This document shows, one piece after another, positions 15,016-23,410 of a DNA stretch of 64,000 bases. The notes beneath the pieces are model-generated. The model saw only the letters and a list, made by a program, of their open reading frames with translations. It was not told where the DNA came from and did not search any database. The stretch is from Actinoplanes subtropicus (lineage in GTDB: Bacteria; Actinomycetota; Actinomycetes; Mycobacteriales; Micromonosporaceae): positions 62,001 through 126,000 of the forward strand of contig NZ_JOJL01000010.1 of NCBI RefSeq assembly GCF_000721705.1, given 5' to 3'. Position numbers and translations under genes: made by a program. The first letter of the stretch is position 1, and the number at the start of each line of letters is the position of its first letter.

Positions 15016-17157
15016 GTGCGACCCGATTCGTCCACCAGCACCTTCGACCTCCCCGACCGGCTCGCCGCCAAGGCCGGCCCGTCGCAGATCGCCGCCGACG
15101 AGAAGCACTTCGCGGCGATCGCGGCGAGCATCGAGCAGTCGATCGCCGAGCTGACCGAGCGCCTGGACGCCGAACGCAAGTCCCCGGGCGGCATCGGCCG
15201 CCGCGCCCTCGACCGCGATCAGGAGGTCCGCCGCCTGACCGCGCGCCTGCGTACCCTGCGCCGCTACAGCCTCGACCTCTGCCTCGGCCGGATGGATCCG
15301 ATCGACGGCGATCCGGTCTACATCGGACGCCTCGGCCTGACCGATACCGCCGGCCGCCGCCTGCTGGTCGACTGGCGCTCCCCGGCCGCCGAGCCGTTCT
15401 TCGGCGCCACCCACGCCAACCCGATGGGCCTGCGCGCCCGCCGCCGTTACCGCTGGACCCGCGGCCGGGTCACCGACTACTGGGACGAGGTCTTCACCCT
15501 CGACGGCCTGGAGAGCAACGTCGCGCTCGACGACGAGTCCGCGTTCATCGCGAGCCTCGGCGCCGGCCGGTCGAACCGGATGCGCGACGTCCTGGGAACG
15601 ATCCAGGCCGATCAGGACGCCATCATCCGAGCGGGATCGGGCGGAGCTCTCGTGGTCGACGGCGGCCCCGGCACCGGCAAGACGGTCGTCGCACTGCACC
15701 GGACGGCCTATCTGCTCTATTCCGATCCCCGCCTCGGCCAGCGGCAGGGCGGCCTGCTCTTCGTCGGCCCGCACGAGCCCTACCTCGCCTACGTCTCCGA
15801 CGTGCTCCCCAGCCTCGGCGAGGACGACGTCCAGACCTGCACGCTGCGGGACCTGGTCGCCGAGGGCGCCGCCGCGACGATCGAAACCGATCGCGAGGTG
15901 GCCCGTCTCAAGTCCTCCCGGGAGATGGTCGCAGCGATCGAAGCCGCCGTCCGCTTCTACGAGGAGCCGCCCACCAAGGCCATGACGGTGACCGCCGGCG
16001 ATGCCGACCTCCGGCTGACCGCCGCCGACTGGGCGGAGGCGTTCGAGGCCCCCGGGCCGGGCACTCCGCACAACGAGGCCCGCGACGAGGTCTGGACGGA
16101 ACTCCTGACGATCCTGATCGATCGCTACGAAGGCGAGGAGACCACCGATTCCGTACGCTCGGAGCTCGCCCGCAACCGCGAGCTGGCCACCACCTTCAAC
16201 CGCGCCTGGCCGCTTCTCGACCCCGCCGACCTGATCTCGGACCTCTGGTCGGTCCCCGCCTACCTGCGCAGATGCGCGCCCTGGCTGAGCTCCGACGAGG
16301 TCCGCGCCCTGCAACGCGCCGATGCCAGGGCATGGACGGTCGAGGACCTCCCGCTGCTGGACGCCGCCCGGCGGCGGCTCGGCGATCCGGAAGCGTCCCG
16401 CCGCGAGCGCCGCAACGACGCCGCACTGCGGTCCCAGCGCAAGGAGATGGACCGGGTCGTCGACGACCTGCTCGACTCGCTCGCCTTCGACGACGGCGAG
16501 GGCCTGTGGTCGATGCTCCGCGGCGACGACATGCGCACGTCCCTGGTCGACGAGACCACCCTGACCCGGGCCGAACCCGATCGGCTGGCCGGCCCGTTCG
16601 CGCACATCGTCGTCGACGAGGCGCAGGAACTGACCGACGCCGAGTGGCAGATGCTGCTCCAGCGCTGCCCGGCCCGCAGCTTCACGATCGTCGGCGATCG
16701 TGCCCAGGCCCGCGCCGGCTTCCCCGAGTCGTGGCGGGAGCGACTGGAACGGATCGGACTCGACCGGGTCGGCGTGGCCACGCTGACCGTCAACTACCGC
16801 ACCCCCGCCGAGGTCATGGCCGAGGCCGAGCCGGTCATCCGGGCCGTCCTGCCCGACGCCAACGTCCCGGTCTCGATCCGCAGCAACGGCATCCCGGTCC
16901 GGCACGGCTCCCGATCGGAACTGACCGCGATCGTCGACGCGTGGCTGGCCGAGCACGCCGAGGGCGAGGGCGTCGCCTGCGTCATCGGCGATGCGACGTT
17001 CCTCGAGCGCCCGCGCGTGCGCTCGCTCTCCCCGGAACTCGCCAAGGGCCTCGAGTTCGACCTGGTGGTGTTCGTCGACCCGGAGCGTTTCGGAGCGGTC
17101 GATCGGTACGTGGCCATGACCCGGGCCACCCAGCAGTTGGTCCTCCTCACGACCTGA
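15016..17157 (+). CDS. helR: HelR, RNA polymerase recycling / rifamycin-resistance helicase-like ATPase
   Basis: The protein has 713 residues from a GTG, with AGGAG 9 nt upstream. It has UvrD-like superfamily 1 architecture: a charged coiled N-terminus (~1-90), then Walker A GGPGTGKTVVALHR (~216), Walker B HIVVDEAQE (~530), motif GDRAQAR (~560), and C-terminal ELAKGLEFD and YVAMTRATQQL (~680-710). HelD/HelR proteins bind RNA polymerase and remove it from stalled complexes; HelR also displaces rifamycins. The RAE immediately upstream supports HelR rather than generic HelD or UvrD. It is probably induced by rifamycins. Confidence 0.93.
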   Translation: MRPDSSTSTFDLPDRLAAKAGPSQIAADEKHFAAIAASIEQSIAELTERLDAERKSPGGIGRRALDRDQEVRRLTARLRTLRRYSLDLCLGRMDPIDGDPVYIGRLGLTDTAGRRLLVDWRSPAAEPFFGATHANPMGLRARRRYRWTRGRVTDYWDEVFTLDGLESNVALDDESAFIASLGAGRSNRMRDVLGTIQADQDAIIRAGSGGALVVDGGPGTGKTVVALHRTAYLLYSDPRLGQRQGGLLFVGPHEPYLAYVSDVLPSLGEDDVQTCTLRDLVAEGAAATIETDREVARLKSSREMVAAIEAAVRFYEEPPTKAMTVTAGDADLRLTAADWAEAFEAPGPGTPHNEARDEVWTELLTILIDRYEGEETTDSVRSELARNRELATTFNRAWPLLDPADLISDLWSVPAYLRRCAPWLSSDEVRALQRADARAWTVEDLPLLDAARRRLGDPEASRRERRNDAALRSQRKEMDRVVDDLLDSLAFDDGEGLWSMLRGDDMRTSLVDETTLTRAEPDRLAGPFAHIVVDEAQELTDAEWQMLLQRCPARSFTIVGDRAQARAGFPESWRERLERIGLDRVGVATLTVNYRTPAEVMAEAEPVIRAVLPDANVPVSIRSNGIPVRHGSRSELTAIVDAWLAEHAEGEGVACVIGDATFLERPRVRSLSPELAKGLEFDLVVFVDPERFGAVDRYVAMTRATQQLVLLTT

Positions 17158-17176
17158 TCGTTCCGGCGACGGATGA

Positions 17177-17229
17177 GTCTACATAGACAATTCTCGATGG
17201 AAGGACTAGCTTGCGGGAAAGCGCTTGCC
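17177..17229 (+). promoter_or_regulatory. Promoter and LacI-type operator of the PL11 lyase gene
   Basis: A possible promoter is TAGACA (17184-17189), 17 bp, TAGCTT (17207-17212). Directly downstream lies GGGAAAGCGCTTGCC (17215-17229), an imperfect palindrome around AAGCGCTT that resembles LacI-family operators, placed at the expected start of transcription. A second small palindrome, GTCTA-CA-TAGAC (17177-17188), overlaps the -35. Confidence 0.65.
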
Positions 17230-17257
17230 TGTCGCCCACCGAGTAGGGAACGCACCA

Positions 17258-19063
17258 ATGAAACGTGTCAGCATCCTGGCCGCCGCCGGGGTCCTGGTCG
17301 TCGCCGGCTCCACCACCGCCGTGGCCCGGGCCGCCGAGACACCCGCGGCCACCGCTCCCGACGCCACCAGCACCACCGAGAATCTGGACCGCGGCCTGAT
17401 CAGCATGCGGACGACCGCCGGCAACTTCCTCTCCTGGCGGCTGCTCCGATCCGATCCGGCCGGCGCCGCGTTCGACGTCTACCGCGGCGCCACGAAAGTC
17501 ACCACCACGAGCACCACGAACTTCACCGATCGGGGCGCGCCGGCCGGCGCGTCCTACACCGTGCGCCCGGCCGGATCGAAAACGCTCGCCGCCGTCGCGC
17601 CCACCGCCACGCTGGCCGCGAGCTCGATGGACGTACCCATCCAGGTCCCGCCCGACGGCACCACCCCCGACGGCGTCGCCTACACGTACTCCGCCAACGA
17701 CGCCTCCGTCGGCGACCTGGACGGCGACGGCTCCTACGAGATCGTCCTCAAGTGGGACCCGTCCAACAGCAAGGACAACTCGCAGTCCGGCTACACCGGC
17801 GACGTCTACGTCGACGCGTACAAGCTGAACGGCACCCGCCTCTGGCGGATCGACCTCGGCCGGAACATCCGGGCCGGGGCGCACTACACCCAATTCCAGG
17901 TGTACGACTATGACGGCGACGGCAAGGCCGAGGTCGCCATGAAGACGGCCGACGGCACCAAGGACGGCACCGGCGCGGTCATCGGCAGTTCGACCGCCGA
18001 CTACCGCAACTCGTCGGGTTACGTCCTGTCCGGTCCGGAGTACCTGACCATGTTCAACGGCCAGACCGGCAAGGCGATGTCGACGGTCGACTATGTGGTC
18101 GCGCGCGGGACCGTTTCGGCGTGGGGCGACTCGTACGGGAACCGGGTCGATCGTTTCCTGGCCGGTACCGCGTACCTCAACGGCTCCTACCCGAGCCTGA
18201 TCACGGCGCGCGGCTACTACACGCGCAGCACGATCACGGCCTGGGACTTCCGCAACGGCGCCCTGACCCGGAAGTGGACGTTCGACAGTGACTCGTCCAC
18301 GAACGGATCGAAGTGGACCGACCAGGGCGACCACCAGTTGTCCATCGCCGACGTCGACAACGACGGCAAGGACGAGATCATCTACGGCGCGATGGCGATC
18401 GACGACAACGGCGCCGGCCTCTGGGTGAACGGGCAGGGCCACGGCGACGCCATGCACGTCGGCGACCTGATCCCGAGCCGCCCCGGCCTGGAGGAGTTCA
18501 AGGTCGACGAGAACCACGGCAGCCTCGCCGCCTGGATGGGCGACGCGCGAACGGGTCAGATCATCTGGTCGAACCCGTCCTGCGGCTGCGACAACGGCCG
18601 CGGCGTCTCGGACGACATCTACGCCGGCAGCCCCGGCGCCGAGTCGTGGTCGTCCGCGGTCTCCGGCCTCTACAACACGTCCGGTCAGAACATCGGCCGC
18701 AAACCGTCCAGCACGAACTTCGTGATCTGGTGGGACGGCGACGCCCAGCGCGAACTGCTCGACGGCACGCACATCGACAAGTACGGCACCAGCGCCGACA
18801 CCCGGCTGCTGACCGCGAGCGGCGTGCACGCCGACAACGGCACCAAATCGACCCCGTCCCTGCAGGCCGACATCCTCGGTGACTGGCGCGAGGAGGTCAT
18901 CTGGCCGACCACGGACAACACCAAGTTGCGCATCTACAGCACCACGGACAGCACCAGCATCTCGCACGTGTCCCTGATGCAGGACCGCATGTACCGCGAG
19001 GCCGTGGCCTGGCAGAACACGGCCTACAACCAGCCACCGCACCCGTCCTTCGCGATGGGCTGA
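17258..19063 (+). CDS. Secreted rhamnogalacturonan lyase, PL11 family
   Basis: The protein has 601 residues with a signal peptide (MKRVSILAAAGVLVVAGSTT, cleavage near ARA-AE). Family 11 polysaccharide lyases cleave the rhamnogalacturonan I backbone of pectin by beta-elimination. Features of the eight-bladed propeller are clear: repeated calcium-binding Asp loops (VGDLDGDGSYEIV, YDYDGDGKAEVAM, IADVDNDGKDEII), EYLTMFNGQTG, and the conserved C-terminal LQADILGDWREEVIW. There is no carbohydrate-binding module after the catalytic domain. A LacI-type operator overlaps its promoter, so pectin-derived sugars probably induce it. A strong hairpin follows. Confidence 0.94.
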   Translation: MKRVSILAAAGVLVVAGSTTAVARAAETPAATAPDATSTTENLDRGLISMRTTAGNFLSWRLLRSDPAGAAFDVYRGATKVTTTSTTNFTDRGAPAGASYTVRPAGSKTLAAVAPTATLAASSMDVPIQVPPDGTTPDGVAYTYSANDASVGDLDGDGSYEIVLKWDPSNSKDNSQSGYTGDVYVDAYKLNGTRLWRIDLGRNIRAGAHYTQFQVYDYDGDGKAEVAMKTADGTKDGTGAVIGSSTADYRNSSGYVLSGPEYLTMFNGQTGKAMSTVDYVVARGTVSAWGDSYGNRVDRFLAGTAYLNGSYPSLITARGYYTRSTITAWDFRNGALTRKWTFDSDSSTNGSKWTDQGDHQLSIADVDNDGKDEIIYGAMAIDDNGAGLWVNGQGHGDAMHVGDLIPSRPGLEEFKVDENHGSLAAWMGDARTGQIIWSNPSCGCDNGRGVSDDIYAGSPGAESWSSAVSGLYNTSGQNIGRKPSSTNFVIWWDGDAQRELLDGTHIDKYGTSADTRLLTASGVHADNGTKSTPSLQADILGDWREEVIWPTTDNTKLRIYSTTDSTSISHVSLMQDRMYREAVAWQNTAYNQPPHPSFAMG

Positions 19064-19087
19064 CCCAGCTCGCCCTTTCCCGCCGTC

Positions 19088-19120
19088 GAGGGCCTGCGCC
19101 CATGCTCGGCGCGGGCCCTC
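19088..19120 (+). terminator. Terminator after the PL11 gene
   Basis: GAGGGCC pairs with GGCCCTC, and an inner GCGCC pairs with GGCGC, giving a long GC-rich hairpin with a 7-nt loop, 25 nt after the stop codon. Confidence 0.8.
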
Positions 19121-19218
19121 AATGATGCGGGTTGAACCGGCGTCGGCGAGGGTGACGTTTTGCGGTGGTGTTATCCCCACCATCGATCGGCCTGCTCGCA
19201 CCATCGTGCGGGATCTCC

Positions 19219-19878
19219 ATGATCCGTACGGTCGAAGGCATGCTCGACCACCTCACCCCGTTGATCTCCTCGCCGTGGCTGTATCTGGTGGTTCTCGTGG
19301 CCGTGGCGGTCGACGGTTTCCTCCCGATCGTGCCGTCCGAGACCCTGGTGATCGGTCTCGGCGCCCTCTCGGCGACCGGCAGGCCGGACCTGGCCGCGCT
19401 CGCCGTGGCCGCGGCGGCCGGCGGGATGGCCGGCGATCGGGTCTCCTATCTGCTCGGCCGGAAGGCGGGCCGCCGAGCCGCGCGCGGCAAGCTGGCGCCG
19501 GCCCGGGCGAAGGCCGAGCACGCACTGCTCAAATACGGCGGCGCCGCCATCCTGCTCGGTCGTTTCCTGCCCTACGGTCGGACCGCGACCACCATTACCT
19601 CCGGATCGGTGTCGCTGCCGCGCGATCGATTCCGACTGTTCTCGGCGCTGGCGAGCGCGGCCTGGGCGGCGTACGCGATCGGTCTGGGTCGTCTCGGCGG
19701 CGCGACGTTCGCCCACTCGCCGCTGCTGGGTGCCGCGTTCGGCATCGCGATCGGCATGACCCTGGCCAGCATCTTCACCCTCGTGGACAAGCGGCGGCGC
19801 CCGATCCGGCCGATCGCGACCCGGCCCGCCCCGCTCGAGACCCCCGTGCGCGAACTGGTCGCCGCCGGCCACCGCTGA
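19219..19878 (+). CDS. DedA family membrane protein
   Basis: The protein has 219 residues from the ATG at 19219; the ATG at 19240 is an alternative. It shows the DedA/VTT pattern: an N-terminal re-entrant-like helix with DGFLPIVPSETLVIGLGALS, GGMAGDRVSYLLGRKAGRRA, the conserved LGRFLPYGRTATTITSGSVSLPRDRF segment (seen at about residues 113-138), and C-terminal membrane helices. DedA proteins are inner-membrane proteins tied to lipid flipping and membrane homeostasis. The upstream 155 bp hold the PL11 terminator. A GGATGAGC hairpin follows it. Confidence 0.9.
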   Translation: MIRTVEGMLDHLTPLISSPWLYLVVLVAVAVDGFLPIVPSETLVIGLGALSATGRPDLAALAVAAAAGGMAGDRVSYLLGRKAGRRAARGKLAPARAKAEHALLKYGGAAILLGRFLPYGRTATTITSGSVSLPRDRFRLFSALASAAWAAYAIGLGRLGGATFAHSPLLGAAFGIAIGMTLASIFTLVDKRRRPIRPIATRPAPLETPVRELVAAGHR

Positions 19879-19945
19879 GCGACCTGCGCCGGGATCCCGG
19901 CTCGGGGCGGGCGCGCCTCCTGGGGCTCCGATGAACCGGTGAGGC

Positions 19946-19976
19946 GGATGAGCGAAGGTGCACGAACGGCTCATCC
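19946..19976 (+). terminator. Hairpin after the dedA-like gene
   Basis: GGATGAGC and GCTCATCC form a perfect 8-bp stem around a 15-nt loop in the 206-bp gap before the esterase gene. Confidence 0.55.
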
Positions 19977-20084
19977 AACCCATTACACGGATCAACCGCA
20001 ACGGATACCCCAGGGTGCCGCGAAAGAGGATCACCCTCGCCGAAATGCGCCCTAGCCTGGGAACATCGGCCGAAGGAGGAGCCC

Positions 20085-21080
20085 ATGGCCCGACCCCGCA
20101 TCCTTCCCGGCCTGATCGCGATCATCGCTCTGCTCATCGCCGGGACGCCCGCGCCCGCCTCGTCCGGCGGGCAGATGCAGACCCACCCCGACATCGCGTA
20201 CGCCCCGGCCGTCGGTCACGGGCATCTCCTCGATCTGTACCTCCCCGGCCGGCGCACGAAGGTCCGGCGACCGGTTCTGATCGTCATGGGTGGAAGTGGC
20301 TGGTTCGGCGACGACGGCAAGGCGTACGCGGCCGGCCTGGCGCCGTTCTTCACCGCCGCCGGCTACGTGGTCGTCGGCGTCTCCACCCGATCGAGTTACC
20401 AGGCCCGCTTCCCGGCTCAGCTCTACGACGTGAAGTCCGCGATCCGGTGGCTGCGCAGGAACGCCCGCTCCCTCGGCATCGACCCGCGCCGCGTCGCCGT
20501 GCTCGGCGACTCCTCCGGCGGCTGGACGGCGACCATGGCGGGGGTGACCGGTCATGTTCGCTCGCTGGAGGGCCGCGTCGGGGTCACCGGCTACCCCAGC
20601 GACGTGCAGGCGGTCGTCGACTTCTACGGCCCGACCGACTTCGCGCAGATGAACGCACACATGCTCCCGGGCGCCTGCGACTCGTTCAACCGATCGTTCG
20701 CGCTGACCACCTGCCACGACGACCCGCACTCCCCCGAGTCGTCGCTGCTCGGCTGCCCGATCCGGACCTGTCCCGGCAAGGTCGAGAGCGCCGATCCGAT
20801 CACGTACGTCACGAACGCCGCCCCGCCGTTCCTGATCGCGCACGGCGAGCAGGACGCGCTGGTCCCCCTGCACCAGAGCGAACTGCTCCTCGCAGCGCTC
20901 ACCTCCGCGCACGTACCGGCCACCCTGTACGCGGTGCCGGCGGCCGGTCACGACAAAACGATCGTCTCCCCGGCCCATCCGGTCGCCACGGTGCTCAGCG
21001 ACGTCGCCGGCCACCCCACGGCCGGTCGCCCCACCCTGGAGGTCATCGAACGCTTCCTGCACCAGGCGCTCCACCTGTGA
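20085..21080 (+). CDS. Secreted alpha/beta hydrolase (BD-FAE/acetyl-esterase-like)
   Basis: The protein has 331 residues. GGAGGAG lies just before the ATG. A signal peptide (LPGLIAIIALLIAGTPAPAS) is followed by an esterase/prolyl-oligopeptidase-like fold. Nucleophile motif GDSSGGW is at ~147, acid HGEQDALVP at ~252, and catalytic His AAGHDK at ~288. Four Cys near CDSFNRSFALTTC and LLGCPIRTC could form disulfides, as expected for a secreted protein. Because it lies 3 neighbouring kb from the PL11 lyase, it may deacylate plant polysaccharides (inference). The substrate is unproven. Confidence 0.86.
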   Translation: MARPRILPGLIAIIALLIAGTPAPASSGGQMQTHPDIAYAPAVGHGHLLDLYLPGRRTKVRRPVLIVMGGSGWFGDDGKAYAAGLAPFFTAAGYVVVGVSTRSSYQARFPAQLYDVKSAIRWLRRNARSLGIDPRRVAVLGDSSGGWTATMAGVTGHVRSLEGRVGVTGYPSDVQAVVDFYGPTDFAQMNAHMLPGACDSFNRSFALTTCHDDPHSPESSLLGCPIRTCPGKVESADPITYVTNAAPPFLIAHGEQDALVPLHQSELLLAALTSAHVPATLYAVPAAGHDKTIVSPAHPVATVLSDVAGHPTAGRPTLEVIERFLHQALHL

Positions 21081-21151
21081 TCCGCACACCACGGCCGACT
21101 CGTCGAGAGCCGGCGATGCCGGGCGGTGCGAGGAACGAGCAAGATGTGCAC

Positions 21152-21916
21152 ATGACTGCTGACGCGCCGTCCGTGCCCAACCCGCTGCAGCCCGTCGACG
21201 AGAGCTGGCAGCGCGGCCTTGCCATCGTGGCCCATCCCGACGACCTGGAGTTCGGCGCGGCCGCCGCCATCGCCCGCTGGACCGGGCAGGGCAAACAGAT
21301 CGTGTACGTGCTGCTGACCAGCGGTGAGGCCGGGATCGACGGGATGGACCCGGCCGAGGCCGGCCCGGTCCGGGAGGCCGAGCAGCGGGCGTCGGCCGAG
21401 GTGGTCGGGGTCTCCACGGTCGAGTTCCTGGGGCTGCCGGACGGCGTACTCGAATACGGGGTGCCGTTGCGGCGGGAGCTGAGCCGGGTGATCCGCACGC
21501 ACCGGCCGGAGATCGTGATCACGGGCAATCTCCGGGACAGCTGGGACGACGAGGGCAACGCCCTGAACATGTCCGATCACATCGTCACCGGGCGGGCGGT
21601 GCTCGACGCGGTGCGGGACGCCGCGAACCGGTGGGTGTTCCGCGAGCAGATCGAGAATGACGGTTTGGAGCGGTGGGGCGGCGTGCGCGAGGTGTGGGCG
21701 GCCGGCTCGCCCCGATCGAAACACGCCGTGGACACCACGGACACGTTCGATCGGGGTGTGCGCTCGCTCGAGGCACACGCGGCGTACCTGCGCGGGCTGG
21801 GCTCCGGCGACTTCGACCCCGAGGAGTTCCTGGAGGGGTTCTCCCGGCAGACCGGCGCCCGGCTCGGCACGAAGTACGCGGCGAGCTTCGAGGTCTTCCG
21901 ACTCGGCCTGTTCTGA
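21152..21916 (+). CDS. PIG-L family deacetylase (LmbE-like)
   Basis: The protein has 254 residues from the ATG at 21152; an in-frame ATG at 21116 adds 12 residues. The zinc-binding PIG-L motif AHPDDLEFG is at ~32-40, with the second metal region NMSDHIVTGRAVLDAV at ~130. The family includes N-acetylglucosaminyl deacetylases such as MshB and Mca, but the specific substrate here cannot be read. It converges with a metallo-hydrolase gene 9 nt away. Confidence 0.92.
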   Translation: MTADAPSVPNPLQPVDESWQRGLAIVAHPDDLEFGAAAAIARWTGQGKQIVYVLLTSGEAGIDGMDPAEAGPVREAEQRASAEVVGVSTVEFLGLPDGVLEYGVPLRRELSRVIRTHRPEIVITGNLRDSWDDEGNALNMSDHIVTGRAVLDAVRDAANRWVFREQIENDGLERWGGVREVWAAGSPRSKHAVDTTDTFDRGVRSLEAHAAYLRGLGSGDFDPEEFLEGFSRQTGARLGTKYAASFEVFRLGLF

Positions 21917-21925
21917 TCGGGCCGT

Positions 21926-22876
21926 TCAGACCGAGGTGTGCATCGGGCCGCCGAGCCAGGCGGTCGTGTCCGTCAACGCCGCGATCAGGTCGATGTCGCG
22001 GCCGGCGTGATCGGCGTACGCCCGATGGAGGTTCGCCACGAGCCGCTCGGCGTCCGCCCAGTCAGCGAACTCGCCGAGGTCAGCCTTGGTCGCCGCCTCC
22101 AGCGGGGTCAGGTTGCGCGCGAGCCCGTCCCCGGCGATCGCGAGCACCAGGCGGTAGTAGCGACGGTGCTCGTCGAACACCCGCTCGATGTCCGGGCCGG
22201 TCAGCACCGGACCGTGCCCGGGCACGACGGTGGCCGGGCCGAGGGCGGCCAGCCAGTCGACGGCCGCGAGCGCGCCCGGCACCGAGCCCATGAAGACCAG
22301 CGGGGTGAGCCCGGCGAAGACGAGGTCGCCGGCGTAGAGCAGCCGCTGCTCGGGCAGCCACGCGATCAGGTCGCCGGCGGTGTGCGCCGGCCCGCCCGGG
22401 TGCATCAGCTCGACCCGGCGATCGCCGGCGTGCACGGTCAGCCCGGACCCGGTCGTGACGTCGGGCAGGCGGCGGGTGACCGGCCCCCAGTCCGGCACCG
22501 GCTGCCAGAACGGCGGGCAGCCGTCGATGATCGGATCGACGCGCAGGCCCTCGCGCATCCGCTCATGACCGATCAGCACCGTGTTCGCCGGGAGCAGGCT
22601 GTTCCCGTACGTGTGATCGCCGTGCTGGTGGGTGTTGACGGCCAGCCGGATCGGCGCGTCCCCGGTCGCGCGCACCGCGCTCAGGAACCGCTCGGTCCGG
22701 GCCGCGGTCGCGCAGGTGTCGACGACCAGCAGCCCGTCGTCGCCGGCGACCACCCCGGCGTTGTTGATCCACCAGGTGCCGTCCGGCTGCACCCAGGCGT
22801 ACGCGCCGGGCGCCACCTCGTGCAGCCGGGCGGCGTCGGGGGTGGACACGGGATCCCGGCCGGATGCGCTGATCAT
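21926..22876 (-). CDS. MBL-fold metallo-hydrolase
   Basis: The protein has 316 residues. The HxHxDH metal motif appears as NTHQHGDHTYGN (~residue 80). Further ligands are GGPAHTAGDLIAWLP (~165) and PGHGPV (~222). DGLLVVDTCATAARTERFL near the N-terminus is typical of the glyoxalase-II-like branch. There is no signal peptide. It has no clear operon partner: it is divergent from a small membrane protein and convergent with PIG-L. The substrate is unknown. Confidence 0.9.
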   Translation of the reverse strand: MISASGRDPVSTPDAARLHEVAPGAYAWVQPDGTWWINNAGVVAGDDGLLVVDTCATAARTERFLSAVRATGDAPIRLAVNTHQHGDHTYGNSLLPANTVLIGHERMREGLRVDPIIDGCPPFWQPVPDWGPVTRRLPDVTTGSGLTVHAGDRRVELMHPGGPAHTAGDLIAWLPEQRLLYAGDLVFAGLTPLVFMGSVPGALAAVDWLAALGPATVVPGHGPVLTGPDIERVFDEHRRYYRLVLAIAGDGLARNLTPLEAATKADLGEFADWADAERLVANLHRAYADHAGRDIDLIAALTDTTAWLGGPMHTSV

Positions 22877-22941
22877 CCGCCGAGAGTACCGGTGGCGGTG
22901 GGTGGCCGACGGCGTTTGCGGCGGGCCGATAGCGTACGGCG

Positions 22942-23394
22942 ATGACCGACGTGCAGGTTCCTGTCCGCGCGTTCGCCGGGAGTCCCGGCGGCCGGGTCGT
23001 GTTCTGGTCGCAACTGATCGCGTTGACCGCCTACCTGCTCGGCAGCTACGTCATCCTGGTGGCCGCGGTGATCCACCGGCGCGATCCGGGCGCCCTGCTC
23101 CGGCCCGGCCTGGAGCGCCTCGGCGATCCGAAGGCGTCCTTTCCGATCGTCGGCCCGGACTCGGAGTGGAATCCCGTCGTCTGGGTGTTCGGCCTGTCCC
23201 GGGCACTCGGCTTCTTCGTCTATCCGCTCTCCGCCGCGGCCCTGCTGCTGGGCGCCGCCGGCCTGCTCCGCACCCGGCGCCGCGACCGGGCGCTCTTCCG
23301 CCGCATCGCGGCCGTCACCGCCGCCTGGCTCGTCGTCGGGATCGTCGCGGTCACCCCGTACGGCGCCCACCTGCTGACCTGGCTCCTCGACTGA
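22942..23394 (+). CDS. Small three-helix membrane protein, unknown
   Basis: The protein has 150 residues with hydrophobic segments at about 22-44, 76-101 and 120-142, joined by Arg-rich loops. GPDSEWNPVVWVFGLSRALG precedes the second helix. I do not recognise the family. It ends 16 nt before the convergent GGDEF gene. Confidence 0.7.
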   Translation: MTDVQVPVRAFAGSPGGRVVFWSQLIALTAYLLGSYVILVAAVIHRRDPGALLRPGLERLGDPKASFPIVGPDSEWNPVVWVFGLSRALGFFVYPLSAAALLLGAAGLLRTRRRDRALFRRIAAVTAAWLVVGIVAVTPYGAHLLTWLLD

Positions 23395-23410
23395 ACCCTC
23401 GGCGCGGAGG

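Noticed and set aside
14917..16956. 679-residue minus-strand open frame across helR
   Set aside because: It is antisense to a complete HelR with all ATPase motifs; composition is typical of GC-rich shadow frames.
17147..19204. 685-residue minus-strand open frame across the PL11 lyase
   Set aside because: The plus strand encodes a signal peptide and calcium loops of PL11; the antisense has no known motif.
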